Below the pieces are notes generated by a model. It was given only the letters and a program-made list of their open reading frames with translations, was not told where the DNA came from and ran no database searches. From Elusimicrobiota bacterium (GTDB lineage Bacteria; CG03; SLGR01; JAFGSA01): DNA of 64,000 nucleotides. Shown piece by piece: positions 1 to 14,600 of the stretch. Every line of letters starts with the position of its first letter. Position 1 is the stretch's first letter. The stretch covers positions 1 to 64,000 of the forward strand of contig JAFGSA010000026.1 of the NCBI GenBank assembly GCA_016934855.1. Reading direction: 5' to 3'. The position numbers and the translations under genes were made by a program.

Positions 1-3000
1 CGCGGTACCGTTTAAGAGGTTCTTGTCAGCCGGCTCTATGTCATAAATATCTGTAGTCACTATGCTCGTGAGTATATTCGTAGTAGTGTAGACCACATTA
101 TAATATTTATCCACGGCGTTCACTGTTATAGTGAAGGTGCTGCCGGCTACCTGGTCGTCCGGTATGGCTGCGGTCTTTCCTGTCCCCGTTCCCGGAGCCG
201 CTACTTCGCCGGGCAGGAGCACCTGCAGTCTTTCCGGTGCCGCCGGGTCCACCGTTACCGCGGCGGACAGGTATGACGTGAGCCCGCCGGCGCTGGCGGT
301 CGCGGTCCAGGTGGTGTTTGCTGTCTTATAAAGTATCTTGTACGTCGTAGCGCCGTTTACCAGGGCGCGCGGCGCGGGCCCAGTTCCGTTCGGATCCGTT
401 ATGGATACGCTCACGACCGGGCTGGTCGTTACCTTGTTCCAGTAGGTATCGCAGGCTATGACCGTCAAAGTGAATTTCGTGCCGGCAGTCTGCTTCTTCG
501 GGGTTATGTTCGCTTTCTTGCCAAGCGGCAGAGTCTTGTAAGGCGACCCCACCCAGTTACCCGGTTTATGCACTTCATCCGGCACGAGGGCAATGAGTTT
601 CACCGCTGAACCCGCCCTTACGTTGACCGGCGACGATGTGTTAGAATATGTGAGCGGACCGGAAGCCGTCACGGTGAAAGTGCTCCTCGCGGTAACAGGC
701 GTCACTGTGAAAACGGTTGTCCCGTTCGTGAGTGTCTTAGAGACCGGTTCGGCGTCGTAATGGTCATTCGTGTCTATGTTGGCTACGACGTTTGTAGTCG
801 TGACTATGTTCCATACGGCGTCGCAGGCGTTCACGGTCACGTCAAACGAAACTCCGGCGTCCTGGTTCCTTATTGTCCCGCCTTTGCCGCTGGCCGTACC
901 GGGCTGGTTCGTCTGGTCCGGGACCAGCACCTGGTACCTTACCGGCACTCCGGGTTCCACCGTTATAGAAGGACTCGTACCCGTCGAAAGCACGTTATTG
1001 AGATAATCATATGCCTCTATGGTATGGTTTCCCGCAGTCACCATGGTGACTGTAAAATCGCGCTTTCCGCTTATGAGGCTCTTTATGGAACTGTCCACGT
1101 AGCCGTTGGTATCTGTTACCGGGTCTACAAGCACGCTTATATTCACATCCTCGTCGATATTACAGTATTCGTCCATTGCGTAGACCGTTATCGGGAATCC
1201 TACACCGGCATGCTCTACCGTGACCGTGCCTTCAAGGCCCCAGGTCGAACCCGAAACCTTGTACTGGTCGGGGACTTTCACCAACAGTTTCGTCGCTGCA
1301 CCCGATTCCACCATGAACTCGCTTGTAGTGTAAGTGCTCAGGTCGACGTTCACGGCTCTTAATGTTGCGGTATCCATGGCTTTTGTATAAGTGATTATGA
1401 ATTGCTGCACGCCGCCCGAGAGAGCCTTTTTATCTTCATAACTGCCATCGTTCGGGTAATCCGACGAGAAAAGTTTCACAACGTGGTTGAGCGAACTAGT
1501 GTCCGGGTTGAGGTTGTACCAGTTATCGCAGGCTTTCACGGTTACCGTGAACGGCGCGCCGGCGACCTGGACATCAGGCGAACCCGATATCCCCAGGCTG
1601 GCCAGGTTGCCCGGGTCGTGCTTCTCGCCTTCCAGTATGACGAGTAGCTTTTTCACGCTGTTATACCTGACATCGACCGGGGTGGTTATCGTGTAGGGGG
1701 TCAGCGGCGCAGACGAACCGCTGTTATCCGTGACCGTTATAGTGTGCGTCGAATCCGTGACCAGCGTCATATCTATCTGCCTGGTGCCGTTATTCAAAGC
1801 CTTGTATATGTCTATACCGGCGTGCGGATCGGAGGAGACCACGTGCACCTCGAGCGACGTCGAGGTGTCCACGTTCCAGTTGTCGTCGACGGCGTTTACC
1901 GTGATAGTGAAGCTCGAACCCGCAACCTGCTGGCTCGGAGTACCGATCTTGCCGTAGGTCGTACCTGGAGCATAGGTCTCTCCGGGCATTATTATCTGGA
2001 GTTTCGTTGCGGCGTCCGGACCGACAGGCACCGGAGTGGACGTAGACCAGGCTATATAGGCCCATTCCGCCCCGACGGGTTTCGTGTATATCTTCCATGT
2101 ACCGCTAGTAACCATCGTAACGTATGTTATTATCTCTCCCTGGTCCAGGTCTTCATTGAAATTCACACCATCATTCGGATCTTCCGTGGTTATATTTACT
2201 GGAGCCGTCGCAGTGTTGACCAAATTAAAGTAGTTATCGGTACCCCTGATTATTATGGAATACTGCTCACCCGCGACCTGGTTATTGACCGTACCTTTCT
2301 TACCGTCGGAGCTTCCGGGATCGAATTTCTCGCCGTCGGCTATTACAAGCAGTTTAGTGAAAGCATTAGCGGTGACCGTCACGTGGTCTACGGTGTAATC
2401 CGTGAGTCCCGGCGTCGTTGCTTCTATCCAGGTCGTAGCACCCGTACGCAAAGTAATAAAGAAACTGGTCAATCCGCCGGAGGTATCCCTGTCGTTGAAC
2501 GGCTCAATAAGCGGCGAATTAGTATCTCCAAGATTAATATGTATAGTCTGCGCCGGCACAGTCGTATCCAGGTTCCAGTTATCGTCCACCGCCCTGACAG
2601 TTACGGTAAATCTCACTCCGGCAGTCTGGAGCGCCGGCGTTCCGGTCTTGCCTTTAGCCGTACCTGGAGCGTAAGTCTCGCCCGGCGGTATAACTACCAG
2701 GAGCTTAGTTGCGTTATCGGCATTCACAGGCACATCGGGCGAAGTATAATTCAGAAGCGGACCGGTCGTATCGGCTGCCCTGATGTACCAGCCGCCGGTG
2801 TTCTTCGTGAGGAACGTCACCGGGAATGTCGTCGTGCCGTTCGTGAGCGTGTTGTCTGCAGGCGGAGTCGCGTTCGTGTCCTCCAGTGTTATCGCCGCGA
2901 CCGGCGCGGTCGTAGTGACCGTGTTATAGTAATCGTCCACCGCGTACACGGTTATCTTGAACTCAGTCCCGGCTACCTGCGTTGACGGCGTGTTATCGGA

Positions 3001-5640
3001 TTTTCCGCCGTTAGGCTGGTCTCCCGGATCGTACGCTTCGCCCGGGCAGATGATAAAGAGCCTCACCGGATCGTTCGGGTTCACCGTTATACTCGGCGTG
3101 TTCACACTGCCGTAATTTGATCCGTAACCGTCCACGTCCTGGGCGGTCAGAACCGTAGTCTTCGCGGTGCGGAGTTCTATCTTGAACGTGGTCGTGCCGT
3201 TCGTCAGCACCCTGGAAGAAGGTTCAATGGCGTAATTGTCATTTGACGTAACAGCCACCCCTACCTGCGGCGTAAGGTTATGCTTGATATTATAGTACTG
3301 GTCTACTATATTGACCGTAACCGCAAACTCGTTGCCGGCCGTTCTGGGCGACGGGGTCGAGCCCGCCGTCTTTCCGTATGGACTATGGTTATTAGGCGCG
3401 CCGCTCCAGTTTCCGGGATCCGCGAATTCACCCGGGGTCAATATCTGGAGTTTGTTCGCCGAAGCCGCGTTAACGGTCAGAAGCGACGACGTGCCGGTAC
3501 TGTAGTCTACCCCCACACCGTCGTCGTCGTAGGCCTTTATGTAGGTGGTCTCGGCAGTATAGAGTATCACCTTGAACCCGGTCGTGCCGCTCATCAGCTG
3601 CTGTGTCTTCGGGAGCGTCGAATAGTTATTGTCCGTTTCCAGTTCCACCAGCGGGTTGGCAGCCGTGACCTTGTTCCAGCGGTCATCTACGCAGTTGACC
3701 GTGACGGTAAACTCCGCGCCCGCTGTCTGCGCCGTCAGGCCCGAAGAGTCCTTTCCGCTGGGAGAACCCGGATCCGCGACCTCGCCCGGAAGTAGCACCT
3801 GGAGCCTGGTGGCGGAACTTACTCCTACGCTGATATTCGATGAGGTGTTCGGCAGCATGTTCTCGCCTGCCGCAGTGGACGCTATGACCTGCCACGGGTC
3901 GTTGGTCGCGTCGTTCAGGATCACCCAGAAGTTTGCCGTGCCGTTAGTAAGCACCTTCGACCCTTCGGCCTGGTAATACTCGTCCGTGGCGGTTACCTGG
4001 ACAGTCGGGTTGGAGGATTTTTTCAGGTTCCAGTACGCGTCGACCGCGTTCACCGTGACAGTGAAAGACGAGCCTGCGACCTGTTCAGGTATGGAGCCGG
4101 TCTTCCCGCCGCCGGCGACGTTACCCGGGTCCGCCTGCTGTCCCGGGCCCAGCACCTGGAGTTTCACTCCAGTGTTGGCGCCGAGTTTTATCTGGGAAGA
4201 CTTGTATGAGCTCCATATGGGTTCCGATGTCGCCTGGGCGGTTATAGTATGGGTAGCCTGCTGGGTACCGAACCAGGCCGTGCGGTGAGTAACGGCAAAC
4301 CATATATGCCCGCTGCTCAAGGATTTCTGCGCAAACGGTATTATCCCGTTCGTGTCGCTCGTATTTATGTTTACCACGGCGTCCGTATCGTCTACGATAT
4401 TCCAGTACTCGTCGCACCCGTTGACCGTTATTGTGAACTGCGTTCCCGCAACCTGCGTAGTAACCGTTCCGTCTTTACCGGATAAGGTTCCCGGTCTAGC
4501 CGTCTCGCCGGGAACGAGCACCTGGAGTTTCGTGCCGGTCCCGTATTTCACGGTGAAATTGATACTATCGGAAAGCAGGCCCGAATCCAGGCACTGCGCC
4601 GTTACCGTGTGAGTACCCGCCACTATCATCTGCAGGTCGAAATCGAACGTACCGCCCGAGAGCGTCTCGGAAGGCGGATCGTTGTCATACTCATCTGTCG
4701 TAGTTATCTTGACATCGACGGCCGTCGAAGTATTGACGTTCCAGTAGTTGTCGCAGGCGTTGACCGTCACGTCGAAGTTCAGCCCGGCGTACTGGTTGGA
4801 GGCCGAGCCGGTTCTGCCGTTTATCGTACCGGGTTTAGCCGTGTATCCGGCCATTATTATCTGGAGCTTGGCAGGCGTTCCGGGCAATATCGTAACGGCT
4901 TTATTTGCTCCTCCCTGCATGAAATCGGTGTAATCTTCGTCACTCGCATTACCTTCGACATACTGATTTCCGGCGGTATACATCTGTATCACAACATTGG
5001 TAGAACCCTGCACATATGTATACCCCGGTTCCTTGCCCCTGGTATTGTCGTTCGGATCGGTTGTCGTCACATTGATTGTATCAGTCGCGGTCGTGATGTT
5101 CCAGTAGTTATCGCATATGCTTACCTGGGCATTTATAGTGCCGCCGGCGGGGGTAGGCGTCGGCAAACCGGTTTTACCTGTAGACGTACCCGGAGCAGCC
5201 GTTTCGCCCGTGAGTACTATCTGCACGCGCGCCGGGTCAGACGGCGTCACGGTGTAGCCGTCATCCACTCCCCATACTTTCGTGATGGTAGCCATACTCG
5301 CCGTATCATACACTATAAGGAATCTGTCCGTTCCGGCGGTCTTGAAGCACATCAGGTTCGTGAACTCCATGTATCCGCCTTCCGTGCCGTCGAAAGTATA
5401 CTCGTACTTGACGGCTTCCCCGGTGTCTATATCGGATTCGGACCATTTAGCCTGAGGATAGGTGGCCTCGAAGTAATCCTTCTCATCGGTCGTGGTCAGT
5501 TTCGTGATGAACCTTATGGTGCCGTCATACGTCAACGACGGCTCGCCGTTAGTATCCAATGCCTGCACCGCTACGGTTCTCAATGTACCGGCAGTACCGT
5601 TGGCCAGCCCGGATACCTGGAAACTGGACGCGGGCAATAC
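1..5640 (-). repeat. One B-like unit followed by about 15 type C Ig-like units (continues beyond window)
   Basis: After one B-like unit (5640 to about 5270) the repeats change to type C: '[TV]-K-L-Q-[VI]-L-x-P-G-E-x-A-x-P-G-x-x-x-G-K', then 'Q-x-AG-x-x-F-x-[VI]-T-V-N-A-[VC]-D-x-Y-W-N', a 'T-x-D' strand and 'L-x-[NS]-G-x-x-x-F-x-[VI]-x-[LM]'. The unit is about 117 residues. Type C shares the 'AG...TV.A.D.Y.N' core with type B and is probably its diverged relative. The fifteenth unit is cut by the window edge. Confidence 0.8.
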
Positions 5641-8600
5641 CACCTTGAAGGTGTTGGTAAGTATGCTCGACTGCACATTGCCGGCTTTGTCCGTGGCCCT
5701 CACCCTTATCTCGTACTCCTTACCGGTTATCCAGTCGGAACCTTCTATTCCTCCGTATGACCAGTTCGTCCAGGGCTGGGTGACAGTGTGCCACTGTATA
5801 GGAGCCGCCCACGTGGAACCGTTCCAGTAGTAGTTGCTTCCCGGCGGATGATCCAGCGCCCTGACGGTTATCTGTACAAGGTTTACCTCTCCTGGATAGA
5901 CATCCGAGGCGGTACCGTAGAGTATGTTCAGCGTATCGTCGTATATGCCCTCGTTTGCAGGCTGCTGGACCCTGGACTGCGGCTGAGTTTCGTCGTAAAC
6001 GAATTGCACGGTGAAAGTCGAGGTCCTCATGTTCCCCACATCATCGGTCGTCCTCGTCTTTATAAAGTACTTTTCCCCGTCAGCGAGCGCGCCGGGCAGA
6101 GCGCCGCTCAGGTATGACCAGTTAGTCGTATCCGGGGCAAGAGTCGTGTTCTGCCAGGATTCCGTCTCGTAATCAACGTCAAAAAGACCGCCGCCGTTGT
6201 ACCATTGCGTAGTACCCATCTCAAGTATGGAGATATCCACATCGGCCACAGCGCTCGTCTTATCCACGCAGGTGCCGTATATCTGCCCTATTCCGCCCGA
6301 CTTGTAATGCTGGTTATTGACGGGCACCTGTATCACCGAGTACGGGCCGAGGTTATCGAACGTTATCTCGTGGGAATTATCATCGCCCGGGCTGCCTATA
6401 GTCTCTATGTTCTCGGGTAAAGACAGGTCTGTCGCCCTCGACTGGATGAGATAAGTGCGGTTTGTCTGCCAGGTAACATCGGAGAGATCCTGGGTCCAGT
6501 CAACGTTACCCGTGGCAATACTCCACGAATTCTCCGCGCCGCCTCCAGTGGTCCATCCGGGCCATCCCCAGTAATAGTTATCGTCTCTTTTTATCCTGAT
6601 CTCTACTATATATGTATCGGGATCCGCCGTACCTGAGACCTCCGTAAGTTCATTAAGAGTATCATTATGGTCCGGGAATTCTATATATGATCCCGGAGCT
6701 TCAGTATCAAAAGTGAATGTGACAGTGGAATATGCAGGTTCCAGATTAGAAGCTTTATCCACAGCCCTGGAATTCAGCCTGTACTGAATACCCGAAGACC
6801 ACGTATAAGTAGCCGCCGCCCAGCCCCATTTCTCGAAGTTCGAATAAGTACCTGTGGTTACGCAGGTATTCCAGTACTCGTCGACCTCCCAGCCGCCGTC
6901 AGGAGGAGTAGTCTCGTTCCAGTACCTGTTCATACCTATTCTGAATATCCTGAGCTGGACGCCGCTTACTATACCGGGAGACGTATCTGACGATGTTCCT
7001 TTTATCCTGGGCAGCTCGCTGACAACCGGATCGGTCGAGGTCACTATGCTATCGGGCGGCGTCTCGTCATTTATTATGGTTATCCCGGCGCCCGGGGTCT
7101 CGATATTCGGATCGGAACCGGACACGTCCGTAGCCTGATCTATGACCCTGGACTGGATTATGTAGGTATGCCCGTCCGTCCAGTCGCCCCCGATACCGCT
7201 GGTGTTGTAACTCCAGGATATTCCGCCGGTAGCGTCCTGCCAGTAATCTTCCGGGTCGCCGGAGAAGAAACCGGTGCCGTCCCAGTACGTCGAATCGTCG
7301 TCGTCTTCCAGCCTCACCTGTACTTTTTCAATACCCGCTTTCGCGTCGTAACCCGAGCCGGATACCGAAGTCAGCCGGTTGTGGTGACTGCCGTTAGCTG
7401 GAGACGTAACCGCCGAGGTACCCGGGGTTATATCATACAGGAATGCCGCGATCGAGGCGGTCTGGGCGGTATTTCCTATATTATCGTATACTCTTACCCC
7501 TACCGAATAGGAATGCCCGTCGGTCCAGGTATTGACTTCGTCGGCAATATTATAATACCAGGTTATCTGACCCGAACCGGAGCCGGATATACTGAACCAC
7601 TCCGACGCGGGAGCGGTGGACCAGGCGGTGCCGGTCCAGTATTCTATCGGACTTGCGGACGTATCTCTCAACCTGAGCTGCACCAGCGATGTCTGGGAAG
7701 TCACATCGTTAGCGGTACCGTTTATCTGGGTCAGCGCGTTGAGCTCGTCTCCAGGCGCCGGCTCTGTGATGTTATACGCCGGAGCCACGTTGTCATAGGT
7801 AAACGAAACCGTACTATAGTCGATCTCGAGGTTGTTTATGGTATCCGTGGATCTGGCGTTCAACCTGTAATCATGGTCCGACGCGTAGGTTATAGCCACG
7901 GCGTAAGTCCAGGAAGCCGAGTTGCCGGCTTCCACCCAGGCCTCGGTCGAGGACATGCTCGCCCAGCCGCCGCCGGACCAGTATTCGTCATCGGTCTCGT
8001 CATAAAGCCTTATATATACCGTACCCACGCCGGCCGTCGCGTCGGCCGCGGTACCCGATATATCGGACATCGTCCTGTATGTCTGGCCGTCGGCAGGATA
8101 AGTGATGACCGTCTCCGGCGGCGTATCGTCGAACGTGAAGACGCGGCCCGAGTTCGGGGTCTCCGTGTTGCCCTGCCCGGTCGGCAGCGTAACGTCATCC
8201 ACTGCCCTCGACTGTATGCGGTACGTGGTGCTCGATACCCAGTTCGGCAGGGTGTTCCTGAACCAGTTCTTTGTAGCGCCGCTGGTAGTTATCCAGGTAT
8301 TGGACGAACTCACCCAGTTGGAACCGTTCCAGTACTCGGGCGCAGCTTCTTCCGTCTTTATGCGTATCCTGACTTCGGCGACATTGGATGATTCGTCGTT
8401 AGAAGTACCTGTGATACCGGTAAGCGCGTTCAATAGCGGCGCTGTCGGAGCGGTGATACGCGACTGCGGAGGCAGATTATCAAAGAGGAACGTTATAGTG
8501 GAGAATGACTTCTCGAAATTATCCGCGAGGTCGCTCGCCCTTGATACGATACGGTAAGTAGTGCTCGACGTGAACGTCGGCGCGGCATAAGACCATGACG

Positions 8601-11600
8601 AAGGATGTATATCGGCGTTCAGCCATTCGAAAGAGCTCCAGCCGCCCCCGTCATAATAAAGGCTGTTCTTTACATCGTATATCGATATCGTCACGCTCGA
8701 TATGGACGTGTGCTGGTCCAGCGCGGTACCTGATATACCGGTCACCTGCCTGTAGGTGTTCCCGTCCGCCGGGAACTGTATATAGGAGTCCGGGAGCACC
8801 TCGTCGTAGATGAACTGCGCCTCGACCTGCTCTGTCTCCACGTTGCCCGCAACGTCGGTAGCCCTGGTATATATACTGAACTGGGTACCGTTGGTTATGC
8901 CGTCGGTCCAGGCCCAGGATGAAACGGCCATCTCCCAGCCCTCGTCATTCGAGTCAAAACTGTCAACCGGATCGGCATCGTTCCAGACCGGGTCCGTGTC
9001 CCAGAATTCATTATTCTGGTCCCAGTAGCCGCCGGAGTATTCTATCATGACTTCCACGCCCGCCACGAACGTGTTATCGTCCGTCGCGGTTCCCTCTATG
9101 AGGTCCAGGTAACTCACGTACGAATTATCACCGGGCACGCTGACGACGGTATCAGGCGGAGTTATATCATAATAGAAAGTCCTTCCGGTGGAACCCGCGT
9201 CTTCCTGGTTGCCAGCCTGGTCAAGAGATCTCGCCTGCACCTTGTAGGTGTGATGGTCGGTCCATATCTCGGTAGAAAGTACGGTATGAGTCCAGTTGGG
9301 TTCGGTATAGTCATCGGCCGGTATCCATACGCTGATAGTGGACCAGCTGACGCCTGTCCAGTACTTGGAATCGGTGACATCGGTGATCCTCAGTTCCACC
9401 GATATCACCGGCGCGTACGCGTACGTCACGCTCCCGGAAAGATCGTCCAGCTCGTTAAGTTTCGCGTTCTGCGCGGGGCTTATTATATTGCTCCTGGCGT
9501 TTCCCGGAACGTTGTCGAATACGAAGGTCTTTGTGGTTATCGCGACTTCCTCGAGGCCGACATTGTCGGCGGCCCTGGAGTTCACTTTATAGGTGTGCCC
9601 GTTCGTCCAGGTAACGGAGTTCGTCGGGCGCGTCCACTGCGCGGTGCTGTTTGCGAGTATATAATCGAAATCTGCGGTCCTGGTGGACCACTGGGTGCCG
9701 GTCCAGCACTCCTCGGGCGAAGCGGTCGTATCTACCAGTTTTATCTCGACCTTGTCTATCCCGGAGTTCAGCCACGGAGATTTCGGGTTATCGGCTGCCG
9801 TACCGTCGATACTGAGAAGCTGTTTGTAATACGGATTGACCGGTTTTGTTATCCGGGATTCGGGGTTCTGTTTATCGTAGTAGAAGTCGGTGATACTGCT
9901 CACGCTCTCGTTAGTCGCCCAGTCTTTCACTTTCATCTGCACCCTGTACCTCGCTCCGCTCGTGAAATTGGCATCCGCTATATTATAATCCCAGTCTTCC
10001 AGGCCGCTGGATACGTTCGGCCACGGGTTCGGAAGTCCGGCGCCCCATTTTATAATGGGCCCGTTCCAGTACCTGGTGGTAGTCGGGGTTATCTGGGTAA
10101 TAAGTATCCTGACATTCGCCACTCCCGAACCGCCGCCGATACCGGAAACGTCATCGCCGGCTGTACCGGATATCTTGGTAACGGAGCTGACGAAGACCCC
10201 GTCGGCGGGCGAGGTCGGTATCGAATCCGGGTCTGCCGTATCATATATGAAGGTGTGGGTAGTTATATCCACATCCAGCTCTATGTTCCCCGCGTCGTCG
10301 TAAGCTTTTGACCTTACGTGATACGTATATTCGCTCAGCCAGCCGACTGCCGTGGAGTTCCAGACGTCCCATTTCGGGGTAGTCGTCGAAAAAGCGTTCA
10401 GCCACTGCTGCCCCACCTCGTCGTTCCAGATGCTGCCGTCCCAGTAGGCGCCGTCGGCGTCCCTCTGCATGCAGACTTTCACGTTGCTCACTTTGCCCGG
10501 GTAGGTATCGCTCGAGATACCGATTATATGAGGCTCTATGTTGGTGTAATACGCGTGGTTCATCGTGGAGACATATACCACGTCCGAATCCGGGCTGGAA
10601 TTATCATACACGAACGTTATGGAAGATACGGGCACCTCGGCGTTCGGGAAGAACCCGTCGACATCTGTGGCGGCGTCCCAGCCTCTTGTCATGACAAGGT
10701 ACTCAGTACCGTTAGTCCAGGTCCTGGTCGACAGGTTGAATTCCCAGCTTACCGTGTTGGAACCGTTCGGGGTGGTATTTACTATGTTTATTACAGCGTC
10801 ATCCCAGTCCCAGCTGTTGCCTACGAACTTGTTGGCCGGGTCCGCTGCCGTAGATTCGTAATATTTATTGGTATCCTTGTTATATATCATCACTTTTACC
10901 GTATCCACCCCAGCCTTGTTATCCTTGCATGTACCTGATATCTTAGTGAACGTGGGCGGTTTCACGTACCCGCCGTCGGCAGGAGTCGTAACTCTCGTAT
11001 CAGGCGCCTGGCTGTCGAACGCGAAGGTAATGTTCCCGGACGGAGTCTCGATGTTCCCCGAGTTATCCTCGCCTATGGATTTCAGCGTATAATCATGGCC
11101 GTTACTCCACGTGTCGGTCTGCGAGTCTATATCGTAATACCAGCTCCCGAGGTCCGTGGCCGGAACCCACCAGGTGTTCGTCGACCATTCCGTTCCCGTC
11201 CAGTACTCGTCCGGGGTCGGGGTGTTGTCTACCAGCTGTATCCTTACCTCTTTCAATCCCGAGTAGTTCATGGCCGAAGGCTGGTCTACGGCAGTACCCG
11301 TCAGCTGCGACAAGTTGTTAAAGGTAGAACCCGAATTCTCGGGAACAGTGATATTGGAAACCGGCGCGGTCTTGTCTATGTAGAACGTGATAGTCGATAT
11401 AGTAATCTCCTCGTTCCCTATATTATCAAAACCTTTGGTGTTCAGCCTGTACTCGTGGCCCGTGGTCCAGTTGGCGTTATTGAAAGTGAACGTCCAGGTC
11501 TCGGTCCCGCTCGCCTGCACGTAACCGTAAGTTGCCGACCAGCCGGAACCCGTCCAGCCTTTCACCGGCGCAGTGGAGAGGTCTATTATCCTGATACCTA

Positions 11601-14600
11601 CGGTACTTATGCCGGCGTTATAAAGCCCGCCGCCTGTCGGAAGGTCCTGGCAGGTTCCCTGCAGGGAAGTGAGCGACGCGTAATACTGCCCGCTTGCAGG
11701 CACCGTGGGCTTGGAATCCGGCGCCGCCTGGTCATAGGTGAACGTCGATGTCGAATAGGTCGTCTCGGGGTTCCCGGCTTTATCTATACATCTCGATATT
11801 GCCTGGTAGTTGTGCCCGGAATCCCAGTTGAACCCGGCGTCAGTCTTCACGTAGCTCCAGGTCGGCGTCGTGACCGATACTCCCGTAGCAGTGGAAAGCC
11901 ATATCACGGTAGTACCCCAGCCGCTCCCGTTGAAATAGTACGTGGTCGACGTGGTTATATCCCTTATCTGCAGGCGCACTCCGGCGACACCGCTGTTTAC
12001 AGTGCCGTCCGTATCTTCGCAGGTACCGCTTATCTCGGCGACATAGTTCTGCGGTCCCACCGGGTAGGTTACAGCCGAATCCGGTTCATCTGAATCGACT
12101 ATGAAAGTAGCCACCCTGTTGTTATCGGGCTCGACAGGCTTGCTCTGCTTGTTGCCCGTCTTATCTTCCGCCCATACCCTTACCAGGTACTGGTCGCTGC
12201 TCCAGTCCGGCAGCCGCGACTGGTCTATGTACCACTCGGTTGTGCCCGTCGCCAGGAGGTCGCAGGTAAGCGCATTATACACGCTCACCCATATCTTTGA
12301 AGTGGTCCAGTACTGGACCGGGTTGACCGTCTCTATGTTCAGGAAGACGTTCGTGACACCGGACGTTAGGTCGCCCGCCGTGCCGTATATCTGGGTAAGT
12401 ATGTTATCGCTCTCGTTGTAATAGCCGGAATCATTCGGATTGGGTTCCACTATATATGAGTACGGGTTTTTAGTATCTACGGAGAACCTGTTGTCGTTTA
12501 CCCCTATTGTGAATACGCTCTCGGTCAGGGGAACTCCGTCTATCGCCCTTACTTTGAGCTCGTACCATTTGCCGTCGGTCCAGATGGTCGTCGATACGCT
12601 GTTATCCCAGTTAACGCCGGCGTTGTCCGCGGATAACCAGCTCGCGGCTTCGCTGCCCACGTTGAAACTGTCCGTAGAGTCCGTACCGTCCCACCACAGT
12701 CCGTTGCCCGGCACTCCCGCCCAGGTGATGTTCCTGAGTGATATCTGCACGTTGGATATGCCCGCGGTCGCGTCGTACGCAGTACCGGAGAGCACCGATA
12801 TATCATCCGGGTTATAACCTTTATCGTTCTTCGGATTTGATATATAAGAATTCGGCCTTATATTGTCGAATATGAATACTTTAGTCGAATAAGCGGCCTC
12901 GTAGTTCGCGCTGTGGTCGCAGGTGTCTATAGCGCGGGCGTTCACGCGGTATCTCTCGCCGCTCGTCCAGGCCGCGGTGCCTCCGGCCATGTTGTAGCGC
13001 CAGTTCTCGGCCGCATCGCCCCACGGGAGCACCGTTGCGGTCGTGTTCTTCCAGTTATTGGACGACGCGACCCACGTGGAACCGTTCCACCAGAACGAGG
13101 AATCTTCTTTCTTTATGAGCACCTGCACCATGGATACTCCGATATCATCTACGGAAGTACCAAGTATCGAAGTTATAGCCGAGTAGTAGGGGCTGCCGCC
13201 GTAATCGTCATACTGCGGCTGGGTGATAGTGGAAGTCGGGGTCTTCACGTCCAGCCAGAAGACCCTGGTCGAGAAGTTAATTTCAATGTTTTCCGACGGG
13301 TAATCCACTTTATCGTAAGCCCTGGAGTTAACCGTGAACGACGAACCCGAGTATTCGGTCGTCCAGGCATCAGTGGTTATATCTATCGACCAGTCGGTAG
13401 TACCGGCAGTTAGGTTCCAGGTATCGGAGTCTCCCAGCCACTGCTGCCCTGTCTCGTCCCAGTAAAGGTCATCGTAGCTCCTTATCCTGACTTCCACCTG
13501 TTTTACGCCGGCCGGGTTAACTCCCGATTCCTCATCAGACGCGTAACCGGATACAACGGACAGCTGGTTATACGAATCGCCTTCCACCGGTTCGGATATA
13601 CTCGATGTCGAAGCGTAATTATCAAAATAGAACGTGTTTATGTTCTGGACGGCGATCTGCTGGGTATTCCCTGCCTGGTCTGTTGCGTATACCCGCACTT
13701 CGAATTTATGGGCGTTCTTGGCGACTCCCCACGGGTTGGTCCAGGCCTGCGCCAGTTCCGCGTCGGTGTAGCTCCAGTTGTTCGTAGCAGGCGCGTAACT
13801 CGCGGTCAGCCAGTAAGCCCCGGTCTGCCAGCGGAATCCGCCGCCGGGACCGCGCCAGTACTGGGTGGGACTCGCGGTGAGGTCCGCTATCCTGATCTTG
13901 ACTCCGGCCGCGCTTATATCAGAGTTGATCCCGACCGGTATATCCGTTGCGGTACCCGTAACGGCAGCCAGTGAACTATACCATTTTGTAGTTACAGGAA
14001 CGGTTACCCGCGAACTCGGCGAAGAGTAATCTATTATGAAAGCGTTGGACGAGGAGACAACGGACCAGTTGCCTGCTTTATCCCTGCATTTTACTTTTAC
14101 GCTGTATTCGGCATCCTCCACCCAGTCAAAATCCCCGGTGCCTATCCAGGTCCAGGAGGAATTCCATACCGACCCGTCTATCCACGGCGTACCGTATAAC
14201 GACGCTGTGTTCCAGTATTCCGTGCCGCTCTGCCAGTCGCCGGCGCCGGCCGAGAGGCTCTGGTTCCAGAACCAGTTCCCGGTCCTCCACAGGCACACCT
14301 GCACCTGGTTTATCTCTCCGGGAACGTCGTCATGGACCATCCCTATCACGGTCGGCGACGTGTTTATGTTGTCCTGGTCCGCGGGATACACCACTTCGCC
14401 GTCAGGACCGGAAGTGTCGCAGGTTATGACCACCGAGCTCGGCGTCACGTAGTAATTGCCCGCATTATCGTAAGCCTTCGCGAATATCGAGTATTCCCGC
14501 TGGTCTTCCCACGGCCAGCTTGACGCATAGATGCTGTATGTCCAGGCGTGGGATACAGGATTATAATTTGTGACCGTAAGCCACTGCTCGCCGAATGTAC